A DNA stretch of 64,000 nt, from the NCBI RefSeq assembly GCF_000380165.1, contig NZ_KB904667.1, positions 1 to 64,000 of the forward strand, in the 5' to 3' direction. Position 1 is the first letter of the stretch. Every line of letters starts with the position of its first letter. Position numbers and translations under genes: made by a program. The notes beneath the pieces were generated by a model. The model was given only the letters and a program-made list of their open reading frames with translations. It did not search any database and was not told where the DNA came from. Positions 46,341 through 54,653 of the stretch are shown one piece after another. The DNA is from Wenjunlia vitaminophila DSM 41686 (GTDB lineage Bacteria > Actinomycetota > Actinomycetes > Streptomycetales > Streptomycetaceae).

Positions 46341-47849
46341 TCAGTGCATGGCCACCGGGGTCGGCGCGTCGTCCAGCGCACCCGTGCCGGAGGCGACCTT
46401 CTCGGCGTTGGGCTGGCCGGCCTTGATCATGGTGAACGCGGCCAGGGCGGCGAGCAGCAGGATGCCGAACGCCCACCAGATGGCGTTGGTGTAGCCCTCC
46501 ACCATGCCCTCGTGGAGCACCAGCTCCGGCGACTTGCGGTCCCCGGCGTGGTCGTTGAGGTAGGTGGTGGTGACGCTGGCCGCGATGGTGTTCAGCAGCG
46601 CGGTACCGATGGCGCCGCCCACCTGCTGGGAGGTGTTGACCATCGCGGACGCGACCCCGGCGTCCTGCGGCTGGATGCCGTGGGTGGCCAGGCTCATCGC
46701 CGGCATGAACGCGGTGCCGAGCCCCAGGCCGAGCAGGACCTGCGCCGGCATGATCAGGCCCCAGTAGGAGCTGTCCACGCTGAGCTGCGTCAGCATCAGC
46801 ATGCCGAGCGCCGCCACCACGTAGCCGGGGGCCATCAGCATCCGCGCCGGGACGCGGTTCATCAGCCGGGCCCCGATCTGCGTGGAACCGGCGATCATGC
46901 CCACCACCATCGGCAGGAACGCGAACCCGGACTTGACCGGGTCGTAGGACCTGACCTCCTGCAGGTAGTAGGTCAGGAAGAGGAACAGGCCGAACATGCT
47001 GATCACGGAGAGGCCCACGGCGAGGTACACGCCGCCGCGGTTGCGGTCGGCGAGGACCCGCAGCGGCAGCAGCGGGGCCCTGACCCGGGACTCGACGACC
47101 AGGAAGGCCAGCAGCAGCAGGGCGGAGGCGATGAACATCCCGACGGTGACCCCGGCGCCCCACCCGTCGGACTCGGCCTTGGTGAAGCCGTAGACCAGGG
47201 CGACCAGGCCCGAGGAGGCCAACAGCACGCCGGGCACGTCCAGGGGGTTCCGGTTGAGGTCCTCGGCCCGGTCGTGGATCAGCGCGACCGCGCCGGCGGC
47301 GGCCACCAGCGAGATCGGGATGTTGACGAAGAACGTCCACCGCCAGTCCATGTACTCGGTCAGCAGACCGCCGAGCAGCAGGCCGATGGCGGCACCACCA
47401 CCGGCGATGGCACCGAAGATGCCGAACGCCTTGGCGCGCTCCTTGGGCTCGGTGAACGTGACCGAGAGCAGGGACAGGGCGGTGGGGGCGAGCAGCGCGG
47501 CGAACACGCCCTGCAGGCCACGGGCGCCGAGCAGCATGGCCTCGTTGACCGCGGCGCCACCGATCGCGGAGGCACCGGCGAAGCCGAGCAGGCCGACGAT
47601 GAAGACCCGCTTGCGGCCCCAGATGTCGGCGACCCGTCCACCGGCGAGCAGCAGGCCACCGAAGGCCAGTGCATAGGCAGTGATCACCCACTGCTTGTTG
47701 CCCTCGGAGATCTCCAGGGCCTTCTGTGCGGAGGGGAGAGCGATGTTCACGATGGTCGCGTCGAGGACGACCATGAGTTGGGCGAGAGCGATGAATATGA
47801 GTGCGGTCCAGCGACGTGGGTCAGGGCCCGCGGTGGGGGTGGAACTCAT
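46341..47849 (-). CDS. MFS multidrug transporter (DHA2, EmrB/QacA type)
   Basis: Drug:H+ antiporter, 502 aa, 14 predicted membrane helices. Signature sequences: LDATIVNIALPSAQKAL (helix 1), motif A GGRVADIWGRKRVF, motif C GAIAGGGAAIGLLLGG, and WRWTFFVNIPIS. It is encoded 16 bp downstream of a TetR repressor gene on the same strand, so export is probably induced when a ligand releases the repressor. Start ATG 47849; the upstream 51 bp of open frame lie over the TetR stop. Substrate unknown. Confidence 0.91.
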   Translation of the reverse strand: MSSTPTAGPDPRRWTALIFIALAQLMVVLDATIVNIALPSAQKALEISEGNKQWVITAYALAFGGLLLAGGRVADIWGRKRVFIVGLLGFAGASAIGGAAVNEAMLLGARGLQGVFAALLAPTALSLLSVTFTEPKERAKAFGIFGAIAGGGAAIGLLLGGLLTEYMDWRWTFFVNIPISLVAAAGAVALIHDRAEDLNRNPLDVPGVLLASSGLVALVYGFTKAESDGWGAGVTVGMFIASALLLLAFLVVESRVRAPLLPLRVLADRNRGGVYLAVGLSVISMFGLFLFLTYYLQEVRSYDPVKSGFAFLPMVVGMIAGSTQIGARLMNRVPARMLMAPGYVVAALGMLMLTQLSVDSSYWGLIMPAQVLLGLGLGTAFMPAMSLATHGIQPQDAGVASAMVNTSQQVGGAIGTALLNTIAASVTTTYLNDHAGDRKSPELVLHEGMVEGYTNAIWWAFGILLLAALAAFTMIKAGQPNAEKVASGTGALDDAPTPVAMH

Positions 47850-47865
47850 GGAGGAGGTCTGTCTC

Positions 47866-48501
47866 TCAGTCGTCGGTGGTGCTGCCCACAGGCCCGGCAT
47901 GGGTCCGCGAGCTGGCTGGTCGTTCTGGGCAGGTGCAGCACCGTTGCGTGCGCAGCCCGTCGATGAGTAGGTCGATCTGCCGGCGCACCGTGTCCACGAC
48001 GGGACGCGGAGAGCCCGGCAACGGGCGGGTGAGCTTGGCCAATGCGGTCAGGAAGTCACCCAAACACAAGTCATTCCGCATCATCCCTGTGGTTTGGGCG
48101 GAAGTCATCAGGTTTTTCACCAGGCCCAACAGCCTCTCGCGTGCCGCGTGGAGCGGCTCGTCGTCGGCGGTCTGCCCGTACACCATGGGCAGCACGGCGG
48201 CGAGGGAGCGGTTGCTGGCCCGGTGGGCGAACCGCCGCAGGGCGCTGAGGGCATCGACTTCCTCGGCGCGTGCGCGTTCGGCTTCCTCGGTGAGGACGCC
48301 CAGCACCTCGAGGCCGACGTGGTGGAGGAGGTCGTGCCGGCCGCAGAACCTGCGGTAGATGGTGGCGTTGCCGACGCCCGCCCGGCGGGCGATCTCCTCT
48401 ATGGAAACCTCGGGTCCGTGTTCGACCAGGGCTTCACATGCCGCGGCCAGGATGCGCTCCCGGTTGCGGCAGGCGTCTGCCCTGAGGCGAGGTTCCGTCA
48501 T
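47866..48501 (-). CDS. TetR-family repressor of the adjacent MFS gene
   Basis: DNA-binding repressor, 211 aa from ATG 48501. The helix-turn-helix covers about residues 10-55 (RERILAAACEALVEHG, VSIEEIARRAGVGNATIYRR). The C-terminal ligand domain is helical and ends with a Cys-containing tail (RCCTCPE). A 25-bp imperfect palindrome 13 bases upstream of the start is the probable operator, giving autoregulation and control of the exporter. Confidence 0.88.
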   Translation of the reverse strand: MTEPRLRADACRNRERILAAACEALVEHGPEVSIEEIARRAGVGNATIYRRFCGRHDLLHHVGLEVLGVLTEEAERARAEEVDALSALRRFAHRASNRSLAAVLPMVYGQTADDEPLHAARERLLGLVKNLMTSAQTTGMMRNDLCLGDFLTALAKLTRPLPGSPRPVVDTVRRQIDLLIDGLRTQRCCTCPERPASSRTHAGPVGSTTDD

Positions 48502-48513
48502 GGTCACGGTGGC

Positions 48514-48538
48514 TAAACGGAGACTACCTCCCCGGTTA
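48514..48538. promoter_or_regulatory. TetR operator candidate
   Basis: 25-bp imperfect palindrome with outer arms TAAACGGAG and CTCCCCGGTTA (9 of 12 positions symmetric), 13 bases upstream of the TetR start codon. Confidence 0.5.
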
Positions 48539-49078
48539 TTTCTGGCCTTTGGGGTGACCTGTATCACACGGGTGCGCTTCGTTCGAGCAGCGGCGAATCT
48601 CCGACTTCAGGCGGCTGAACAGGCGGGGCGGTGCCATGGGAGCCGCCCCGGGTCGGGCCTGCCGAGGGGCTCGGCAGGCCGAATATCGCCTGCGGATGGA
48701 TTGTTCTCAGCCATCTGATGGGTGGCGGACTTCTCCGGAGTTCAGCCGGTACGTTCCCTGGGGCGATGAGGGTGAGCGCGTGGTGCCGCGCCGTCCGGCG
48801 GCCGAGCGCGGCCGAGCGGAGGAGCCCGGGCGGAGGGACGTGGGACGACGGCGCGCCGGTGGTGGGTCCGCACCGGGACGGCTTGTTCCGGCCGTCGGAG
48901 CCCCGTGGTCGGGACCACCGGGCGGGCCTGCCGGGCGGGAGGGAGGAGCGGCGGTCCCTCGTCTCCTCCCCCGTCGGAGGCGTGGGACCGCCGCAGGGTT
49001 AGAGTGCGTGATGGGCCGTCACCACGTCGTCCTGTTTCGGTGTGGCCCGAAACAGGGACGTCCGGAAGAATCTCCCCC
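48539..49078. other. 540-bp region without a supported gene
   Basis: Between the TetR operator and the winged-helix gene. Open frames exist on the plus strand (for instance 48631-49002) but their translations are Arg/Pro/Gly-rich without a fold or ribosome site. I see no RNA gene. It may hold long leader or degraded sequence. Confidence 0.45.
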
Positions 49079-50074
49079 GTGGTCTACCGGATCCACTTCA
49101 CCGCCCAGGACCTGGCTCGCACTCGGGTCGCTCGCTCCCCCTGGCCGCTGTGGGAGCTGATGATCGCCATCCGGGAGCTGCAGCTCCGGGACAACGCCGC
49201 GCGCATGGGCTCGTGGCGGCGCAGGGTGTTGTCGGAGCTGCCGCCGCAGACCCGTCTGGTCTTCGAGCTGGTGCCGCCGCTCGGTGTGACGCCGTCGTTC
49301 CTGCGCCCGCCCCGGCCGGGACGGCTCAGCGAACTGGCGCAGTCGGTCCGGGCCACGCCCAAACAGCGCATCCGCCGGGACCTGCGCGCGGTGGCCGCAC
49401 ACCAGCCGCTGCCGAGCTGGGCGTTCCGGCTCGCCGACGACCAGGAGCTGCTCGACCGCTTCACCGAGGCGCTCACCCAGGTGCACGCCACGGCGGTGGC
49501 GCCGATCTGCGCCCAGCTCAGGGCCGAGTTGGACTCGGACCACGCGCTGCGCGCCCGGGAGTTGGTGGACGGCGGCGTGGAGCGCCTGCTGGCCGGGCTC
49601 TTCCCCCGGCGCATCCGGTGGCGCGCCCCGGTCCTGGAGCTGGCCATGCCCTCGGGGCTCGAGGGCGACCTGCATCTGGAGGGGCGCGGGCTGCTGCTGA
49701 AGCCGTCGGCCTTCCTGCACTCCGCCCCGTTCCTCGACGCGGACGTGGAGCCGCAGCCGGTGGTGGGGTACCCCGCCCGGAACACCAACGGGTGGCCGCT
49801 GGGCGCCAGGGCGCGGCCCCGCGACGCCGAACGGGCGCCCGGGCCACTGGTCTCCCTGCTCGGCCGGACCAGGGCCGCGGTGCTGCACGCGGTGGCGGAG
49901 CGCCCCGGGTGCACCACCACCGAGCTCGCCGCCACCGCAGGCATCGCCCTGGCCAGTGCCAGCGAGCACGCCGCGGTGCTGCGCCAGGCCGGGCTGATCA
50001 TCACCCAGCGACACCGCAACACCGCGCTGCACTCCCCGACGCTGACCGGAATGGCCCTGCTCAACACCGGCTGA
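49079..50074 (+). CDS. ArsR-like winged-helix transcriptional regulator
   Basis: 331-aa protein from GTG 49079. The N-terminal part begins VVYRIHFTAQDLARTRVA and is a helical domain frequent in actinobacterial ArsR-like regulators. The C-terminal ~80 residues form a winged helix (LLGRTRAAVLHAVAERPGCT, then TTELAATAGIALASASEHAA). No metal-binding Cys motif is present. Neighbour genes give no clear target. An upstream frame extension to 48905 lacks family similarity. Confidence 0.8.
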   Translation: MVYRIHFTAQDLARTRVARSPWPLWELMIAIRELQLRDNAARMGSWRRRVLSELPPQTRLVFELVPPLGVTPSFLRPPRPGRLSELAQSVRATPKQRIRRDLRAVAAHQPLPSWAFRLADDQELLDRFTEALTQVHATAVAPICAQLRAELDSDHALRARELVDGGVERLLAGLFPRRIRWRAPVLELAMPSGLEGDLHLEGRGLLLKPSAFLHSAPFLDADVEPQPVVGYPARNTNGWPLGARARPRDAERAPGPLVSLLGRTRAAVLHAVAERPGCTTTELAATAGIALASASEHAAVLRQAGLIITQRHRNTALHSPTLTGMALLNTG

Positions 50075-50234
50075 ACCCCCGCTGACCAGCGGCGGGCCCG
50101 AGCCCCCCCGCGACCGAGGCGCCCACTGGGTGGACCGGACTTGCGCAGGTCAGGGCGGGACTCACAGCATGGGGGACACCACCGGCCCGCTCCAGGTACT
50201 CCGGAGCGGGCCGCTCGCTGACGGAGGGATCTGC

Positions 50235-51086
50235 GTGAAGCTGCTGCGAATCGGACCGGCCGGTGCCGAGCGCCCGGCGCTGCTGGACTCGGACGGGACG
50301 CTGCGCGACCTGTCGGGCGTGGTGTCCGACATCGACGCCGCGCTGTTGGCCGACCCCGAGGGCCTGGACCGGATACGGGCCGCCGCGGCGGACCTGCCGG
50401 AGCTGGACCGGGCCGGGGCGCGCCTCGGCCCTCCGTTGGCCGCCCCCGGGAAGATCGTCTGCATCGGGCTCAACTACCACGACCACGCCCGGGAGACCGG
50501 CGCGGCGATCCCCGGCGAGCCGATCGTCTTCATGAAGGCACCGGACACGGTGGTCGGCCCGGAGGACACCGTGCTGGTGCCGCGGGGCAGCGTGAAGACC
50601 GACTGGGAGGTCGAGCTCGCGGTGGTGATCGGCCGCACCGCCCGGTACCTGGACAGCGCTGACCAGGCCCTGGCGCACGTCGCCGGCTACGCGGTCGCCC
50701 ACGACGTCTCCGAGCGGGAGTTCCAGATCGAGCGCGGCGGCCAGTGGGACAAGGGCAAGAACTGCGAGACGTTCAACCCGCTCGGTCCCTGGCTGGTCAC
50801 CGCGGACGAGGTGCCGGACCCGCAGGCCCTCCCGCTGCGGCTGTGGGTGAACGGCGAGCTGAAGCAGGACGGCAGCACCGCGGACATGATCTTCCCGGTG
50901 GCCGAGCTGATCCGCTACCTGAGCCAGTTCATGACGCTCTACCCCGGCGACGTGATCAACACCGGCACCCCCGCCGGGGTTGCGCTCGGCCACCCGGACC
51001 CCAAGCCCTACCTGCGGGCCGGCGACGTGGTCGAGCTGGAGATCGAGGGCCTGGGCCGGCAGCGCCAGGAACTCAAGGACGCCTGA
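50235..51086 (+). CDS. Fumarylacetoacetate hydrolase-family protein
   Basis: 283 aa from GTG 50235 (ACGGAGGG ribosome site 9 bases upstream). FAH-type catalytic domain: KIVCIGLNYHDHARETGAAI, then PIVFMKAPDTVVGPEDTV, metal-binding WEVELAVVIG with Glu ligands, GYAVAHDVSEREFQ and INTGTPAGVALG. Members of this clade are 2-keto-acid or ureidoglycolate-type hydrolases or oxaloacetate decarboxylases; true fumarylacetoacetase is longer. Tyrosine degradation is possible but hppD is 37 kb away with no linkage. Activity not assignable. Confidence 0.87.
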   Translation: MKLLRIGPAGAERPALLDSDGTLRDLSGVVSDIDAALLADPEGLDRIRAAAADLPELDRAGARLGPPLAAPGKIVCIGLNYHDHARETGAAIPGEPIVFMKAPDTVVGPEDTVLVPRGSVKTDWEVELAVVIGRTARYLDSADQALAHVAGYAVAHDVSEREFQIERGGQWDKGKNCETFNPLGPWLVTADEVPDPQALPLRLWVNGELKQDGSTADMIFPVAELIRYLSQFMTLYPGDVINTGTPAGVALGHPDPKPYLRAGDVVELEIEGLGRQRQELKDA

Positions 51087-51313
51087 GCCACGGCACCGGG
51101 ACGGTTCCCGCCGGGGGCGGTGTGTACGGCCGCCGCACCCCCCGCCTTCGGCGGTCGACCCTCGTCGTCGCCCCGGAAAATGGTCTGTTCCTGTTCGTCC
51201 CCTTCTGTTTGAGATCGTCAATCAACCTGAGATGATCGGACCGAGACGGCCTGGCGGCCGGCCAGTCAGCGACGGCCGACCAGCACACCGACGGCCTGAG
51301 ACGGAGCCAGCAC

Positions 51314-52093
51314 GTGGCAGAGCGCAAACCGATCGAGTCCTGGCTCACCGACATGGACGGGGTCCTGATCCACGAGGGCGTGCCCATCCCCGGGGCCGCG
51401 GAGTTCGTCAAGCGCCTGCGGGCGTCGGGGAAACCGTTCCTCGTGCTGACCAACAACTCCATGTACACGCCCCGTGACCTGCACGCCCGGCTCAACCGCA
51501 TGGGGCTCGAGGTGCCGGTGGAGGCGATCTGGACGTCCGCCCTCGCCACCGCGCGGTTCCTGGACGGCCAGCGGCCCGGTGGCACCGCCTACGTCATCGG
51601 CGAGGCCGGGCTGACCACCGCCCTGCACGACATCGGCTACGTGCTCACCGACACCGACCCCGACTACGTCGTCCTCGGCGAGACGCGCACCTACAGCTTC
51701 GAGGCGCTGACCAAGGCGATCCGACTGATCAGCAGGGGGGCCCGGTTCATCGCGACCAACCCGGACGAGACCGGTCCGTCCGTCGAGGGCGCGCTGCCGG
51801 CCACCGGATCGGTCGCCGCGCTGATCACCAAGGCCACCGGCCGGGCACCGTACTTCGTCGGCAAGCCGAACCCGCTGATGATGCGCGAGGGCCTGAACAA
51901 GATCCAGGGCCACTCCGAGTCCAGTGCGATGATCGGCGACCGGATGGACACCGACGTGCTGGCCGGGATGGAGGCCGGGATGGAGACGGTGCTGGTCCTG
52001 ACCGGGGTCACCCAGCCCGAGGACGTGGAGAGCTACCCCTACCGTCCGTCCCGGGTGTGCGCCTCGATCGCCGACCTGCTGGACGCGATCTGA
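51314..52093 (+). CDS. HAD-IIA family phosphatase (NagD-like)
   Basis: 259-aa phosphatase of the haloacid dehalogenase superfamily. Motif I DMDGVLIHEG (nucleophile D13, acid/base D15), motif II LTNNSMYTP, motif III/IV region GKPNPLMMREG and GDRMDTDVLAGMEAGM. NagD-type enzymes dephosphorylate nucleotides or sugar phosphates; p-nitrophenyl phosphatase-like annotation is common. GTG start 51314 is preceded by CGGAG. The 227-bp upstream gap holds nothing recognisable. Convergent with the STAS gene. Confidence 0.9.
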   Translation: MAERKPIESWLTDMDGVLIHEGVPIPGAAEFVKRLRASGKPFLVLTNNSMYTPRDLHARLNRMGLEVPVEAIWTSALATARFLDGQRPGGTAYVIGEAGLTTALHDIGYVLTDTDPDYVVLGETRTYSFEALTKAIRLISRGARFIATNPDETGPSVEGALPATGSVAALITKATGRAPYFVGKPNPLMMREGLNKIQGHSESSAMIGDRMDTDVLAGMEAGMETVLVLTGVTQPEDVESYPYRPSRVCASIADLLDAI

Positions 52094-52104
52094 CCGGTCG
52101 GAGG

Positions 52105-52455
52105 TCAGCCGAGGCGGAACTCCGAGGCGTCCGGCAGGATCGTGAAGTGCCCGGCGAGGCGGGTGACCCGCAGGGTGCGCAGGGTGAACGGGTCGTCGCA
52201 CACCAGCCGCACCCGGCCCGACCTGGCCAGGGCCCGGTTGCGTGCCCGGACCAGCGCGGTCAGGCCACTGCAGTCGAGGAACGTCACCCGTCGCAGGTCG
52301 AGTACCACGTCGGGCCGGTCCCGGGTGGTCAACGAGTCCAGGTAGGAGATCAGCCGGGGTGCCGCGAGGGCGTCCACCTCGCCGCTCACCTCCACCACCA
52401 CGGTCTCACCCGCTAACCGTTCCCGTATGCGGGACGTCGGTTGGTCGTCGGACAT
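52105..52455 (-). CDS. STAS-domain anti-sigma factor antagonist
   Basis: 116-aa single-domain protein of the SpoIIAA/RsbV family. Core ETVVVEVSGEVDALAAPRL and DVVLDLRRVTFLDCSGLTAL, with the phosphorylatable Ser at residue 63. Such proteins bind an anti-sigma kinase when unphosphorylated and so release a stress sigma factor. No RsbW-type kinase or sigma factor gene is adjacent. ATG 52455 is preferred; a GTG lies one codon earlier. It is followed upstream by a GAF-ANTAR gene on the same strand. Confidence 0.88.
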   Translation of the reverse strand: MSDDQPTSRIRERLAGETVVVEVSGEVDALAAPRLISYLDSLTTRDRPDVVLDLRRVTFLDCSGLTALVRARNRALARSGRVRLVCDDPFTLRTLRVTRLAGHFTILPDASEFRLG

Positions 52456-52543
52456 CACGTACCTCTTGAGTCACCCGCGCGGGCCGGGGCCGACGCGGGG
52501 CGGTGGCCGTCCGTGCCGTCCCCCGAACACGGGGTCGGCGCGG

Positions 52544-53317
52544 TCAACGGCCGCCGCCGGAACCTGGTTGGCGGCGACCGGGACGCATGTGGTCCGTCGC
52601 GATGCCGCCCATGACAATGGCGCGGGAGACCTCGGCGACGCGCTCGTTGTGTGCCCTGGCGTAGCCGCGCAGCGTCTCGAACGCCTCGCCCACCGTCACC
52701 CCCCAGCGCTCCGCCAGCACGCCCTTGGCCTGCTCGACCACGATCCTGCTGTGCAGCGCCGTCTGTAGCTGTCCCACGAGCAGCTCGCTCTGCCGCAGCG
52801 CCCGCTGCCGCAGCAGGGCCGCCGACGCGGTGTCGGCCAGCGCGACGGCCAGCCGGACCCGGTGGTCGGCCAGCGGCCCCGGATGGTCGAGGAACAGCCC
52901 CAACACCCCCAACGCCTCCCCGTCCGCCCGCAGGGGCACCGCGTACGAGGCCCGCACCCCCGCCGCCTCGGCCCGCTCGGCGTACCGTGGCCACCGGGCG
53001 CGGTGGTCCTCGTGGTCGGGCCAGCACACCACCTCGCCGGCGTGCAGGCACCGCGTGCACGGCCCCTGCTCCGGCCGTTCCCGAAGGAGCCGGGGCAGCC
53101 ACCCGCCGCCGTTCGAGGCGGCGACGACGGGCGCTCCGCGGCCCCCGTCCCACACCACCACCCCGGCCGCGGTGGCCCCGACCAGCTCCACGCACCCCCG
53201 AGTGAGCCGCTCCAGCGTCGGGAGGGGGTTCGACACGTCCAGGGGCGCCCCCGCCAGCTCCACGAACGCCTGCGCCAGCCGCAGCTCCCGCGGTGTGCCG
53301 GCTTCACCCTCAGCCAC
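52544..53317 (-). CDS. GAF and ANTAR domain protein (RNA-binding antiterminator)
   Basis: 257 aa from GTG 53317 (GGGAG ribosome site 7 bases upstream). The GAF sensor domain covers about residues 25-160 (GVVVWDGGRGAPVVAASNGG, CTRCLHAGEVVCW, YAVPLRADGEALGVLGLF). The ANTAR domain, about 175-240, reads LQTALHSRIVVEQAKGVLAE then RWGVTVGEAFETLRGYARAH. ANTAR proteins bind paired hexanucleotide-loop hairpins in mRNA to prevent termination. Paired Cys residues in the GAF domain (CTRC, VVC) could bind a ligand or metal. Next to a STAS gene, suggesting a signalling locus. Confidence 0.88.
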   Translation of the reverse strand: MAEGEAGTPRELRLAQAFVELAGAPLDVSNPLPTLERLTRGCVELVGATAAGVVVWDGGRGAPVVAASNGGGWLPRLLRERPEQGPCTRCLHAGEVVCWPDHEDHRARWPRYAERAEAAGVRASYAVPLRADGEALGVLGLFLDHPGPLADHRVRLAVALADTASAALLRQRALRQSELLVGQLQTALHSRIVVEQAKGVLAERWGVTVGEAFETLRGYARAHNERVAEVSRAIVMGGIATDHMRPGRRQPGSGGGR

Positions 53318-53587
53318 GTCAAGACTCCCCGGCAGAACGTGTCCCACATCACATCCTGCCACCTTCGAACATGTGCGCACCAGAAGTGATCCCGCCATGC
53401 TTCACCGGACGTCGAAGGTGGAACGCGCCCCCCTGGCAGGGGGCTCCGCGTCCGAACGCGGGGGGTGGAGCCGTCCGGTCGCGGTGCTCAGGGGACGCCT
53501 CCTCGTGATCGCTGAGGGCGATGGCCACACCACCCAACGTAGGGCGCAACATAATGGTGGCGCAACCTATGGGTAAGGGGGAAACGG

Positions 53588-54439
53588 ATGCCTCCACGGA
53601 GCGACCCCACGGCGCGCCAGGAGCGGTTGGGCAGGGAACTGCGCAGGCTGCGCGAGGCCGCGGGCCTGACGGGGCGGCGCGCCGCGGCGCTGATCGGGAC
53701 CACCCCGATGCAGGTGAGCCACATGGAGACAGGGCGGTCGGGGGTCAGCGAGGAGCGGCTGCGGTTGATGGCGTCCCACTACGGGTGCTCCGACGGGGCC
53801 CTGCTCGACGCCCTGGTCCGCATGGCCGGCGAGCGCGGCAGGGGGTGGTGGGAGAGCTACCGGGGCCTGCTCGGCCGGGAGGCGATGGACCTCGCCGAGT
53901 TGGAGTCCGGCGCCACCCACATGCGCGTGTTGCAGTCCGCCCACGTTCCCGGCCTGTTGCAGACGGAGGCCCACGTCCGCGCGCTGCTGTCCTACGGGAG
54001 CCCCGCGTTGTCGCCGCGCCAGTTGGAGGAACGGGTCGAGTTCCGCGTGCGCCGGCAGGAGGTGCTGCGACACGAGAACGCGCCGGATCTCACCGCGATC
54101 ATCCACGAGGCGCCCCTGCGGATCCGGGTGGCGGACAGGGCGGTCGCGCGTGCGCAGTTGGTTCACCTGCTCGAGGTCTCCGAGCTGCCGAACGTCACCG
54201 TGCGCGTGATCCCCTTCGACCTCGACGGGTTCGGCGGGGCCGGTCTCTCCATGCTCTACGCGGGTGGAGAGGTGCCCAGGCTGGACACCGTGCAGTTGGA
54301 CGCCCCGTACGGGCTCGCCTGGCTGGATGCGGAAGCTCAGCTCAGGAGGTACCGGGAGACCTTGGATAAGGTGGAGGAGGTCGCGCTGGCCGTACCCCAG
54401 TCGCGAGATCACATCCGTGAGATCCATCGTGAGCTGTGA
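53588..54439 (+). CDS. XRE-type regulator with DUF5753 domain
   Basis: 283-aa DNA-binding protein. The N-terminal helix-turn-helix (about residues 12-65) reads LRRLREAAGLTGRRAAALIG, MQVSHMETGRSGVSEERLRL. The DUF5753 domain follows (about 100-275; VLQSAHVPGLLQTEAHVRAL, YGLAWLDAEAQLRRYRETLD). Such regulators in streptomycetes are paired with a small DUF397 protein, sometimes described as antitoxin-like (Scr1 type) or developmental. Ribosome site AAGGGGGAAA before ATG 53588. DUF397 gene follows. Confidence 0.88.
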   Translation: MPPRSDPTARQERLGRELRRLREAAGLTGRRAAALIGTTPMQVSHMETGRSGVSEERLRLMASHYGCSDGALLDALVRMAGERGRGWWESYRGLLGREAMDLAELESGATHMRVLQSAHVPGLLQTEAHVRALLSYGSPALSPRQLEERVEFRVRRQEVLRHENAPDLTAIIHEAPLRIRVADRAVARAQLVHLLEVSELPNVTVRVIPFDLDGFGGAGLSMLYAGGEVPRLDTVQLDAPYGLAWLDAEAQLRRYRETLDKVEEVALAVPQSRDHIREIHREL

Positions 54440-54449
54440 AAGGCGTGTC

Positions 54450-54653
54450 GTGCCCTCCCCCGCAATATGGCAGAAGTCCTCCTTCTCCGGGGTGGACGGA
54501 AGCCACAACTGCCTGGAGGTCGCCGCCGACGGCGGGACCGTCCACATCCGGGAGGGCGACCGGCCCCAGGAGATCGTCGCCATCGGCCCCGCGGCCCTGC
54601 GGGACTTCGTCCTCGGCGTGAAGGCCGGGGAGTTCGACCAACCGGGGGCTTAG
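54450..54653 (+). CDS. DUF397-family small protein
   Basis: 67 aa from GTG 54450 (or 74 aa from GTG 54429, which would overlap the upstream stop). Typical DUF397 sequence: WQKSSFSGVDGSHNCLEVA, then GPAALRDFVLGVKAGEFDQ. Paired with the DUF5753 regulator; partner interaction is inferred from the recurring gene pair. Its stop TAG directly abuts the GTG of the Rsm22 gene, so translation is probably coupled. Confidence 0.88.
   Translation: MPSPAIWQKSSFSGVDGSHNCLEVAADGGTVHIREGDRPQEIVAIGPAALRDFVLGVKAGEFDQPGA

Noticed and set aside
48631-49002. Candidate 123-aa ORF upstream of the winged-helix gene
   Set aside because: No ribosome site, no family-like sequence and shadow-type composition.
50235-51086. 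FAH-family gene as the fumarylacetoacetase partner of hppD
   Set aside because: It is shorter than true fumarylacetoacetase, 37 kb away from hppD, and homogentisate dioxygenase is missing from the window.
51142-51154. Short hairpin CCGCC-TTC-GGCGG after the FAH-family gene as terminator
   Set aside because: Only a 5-bp stem in GC-rich DNA; too weak to call.
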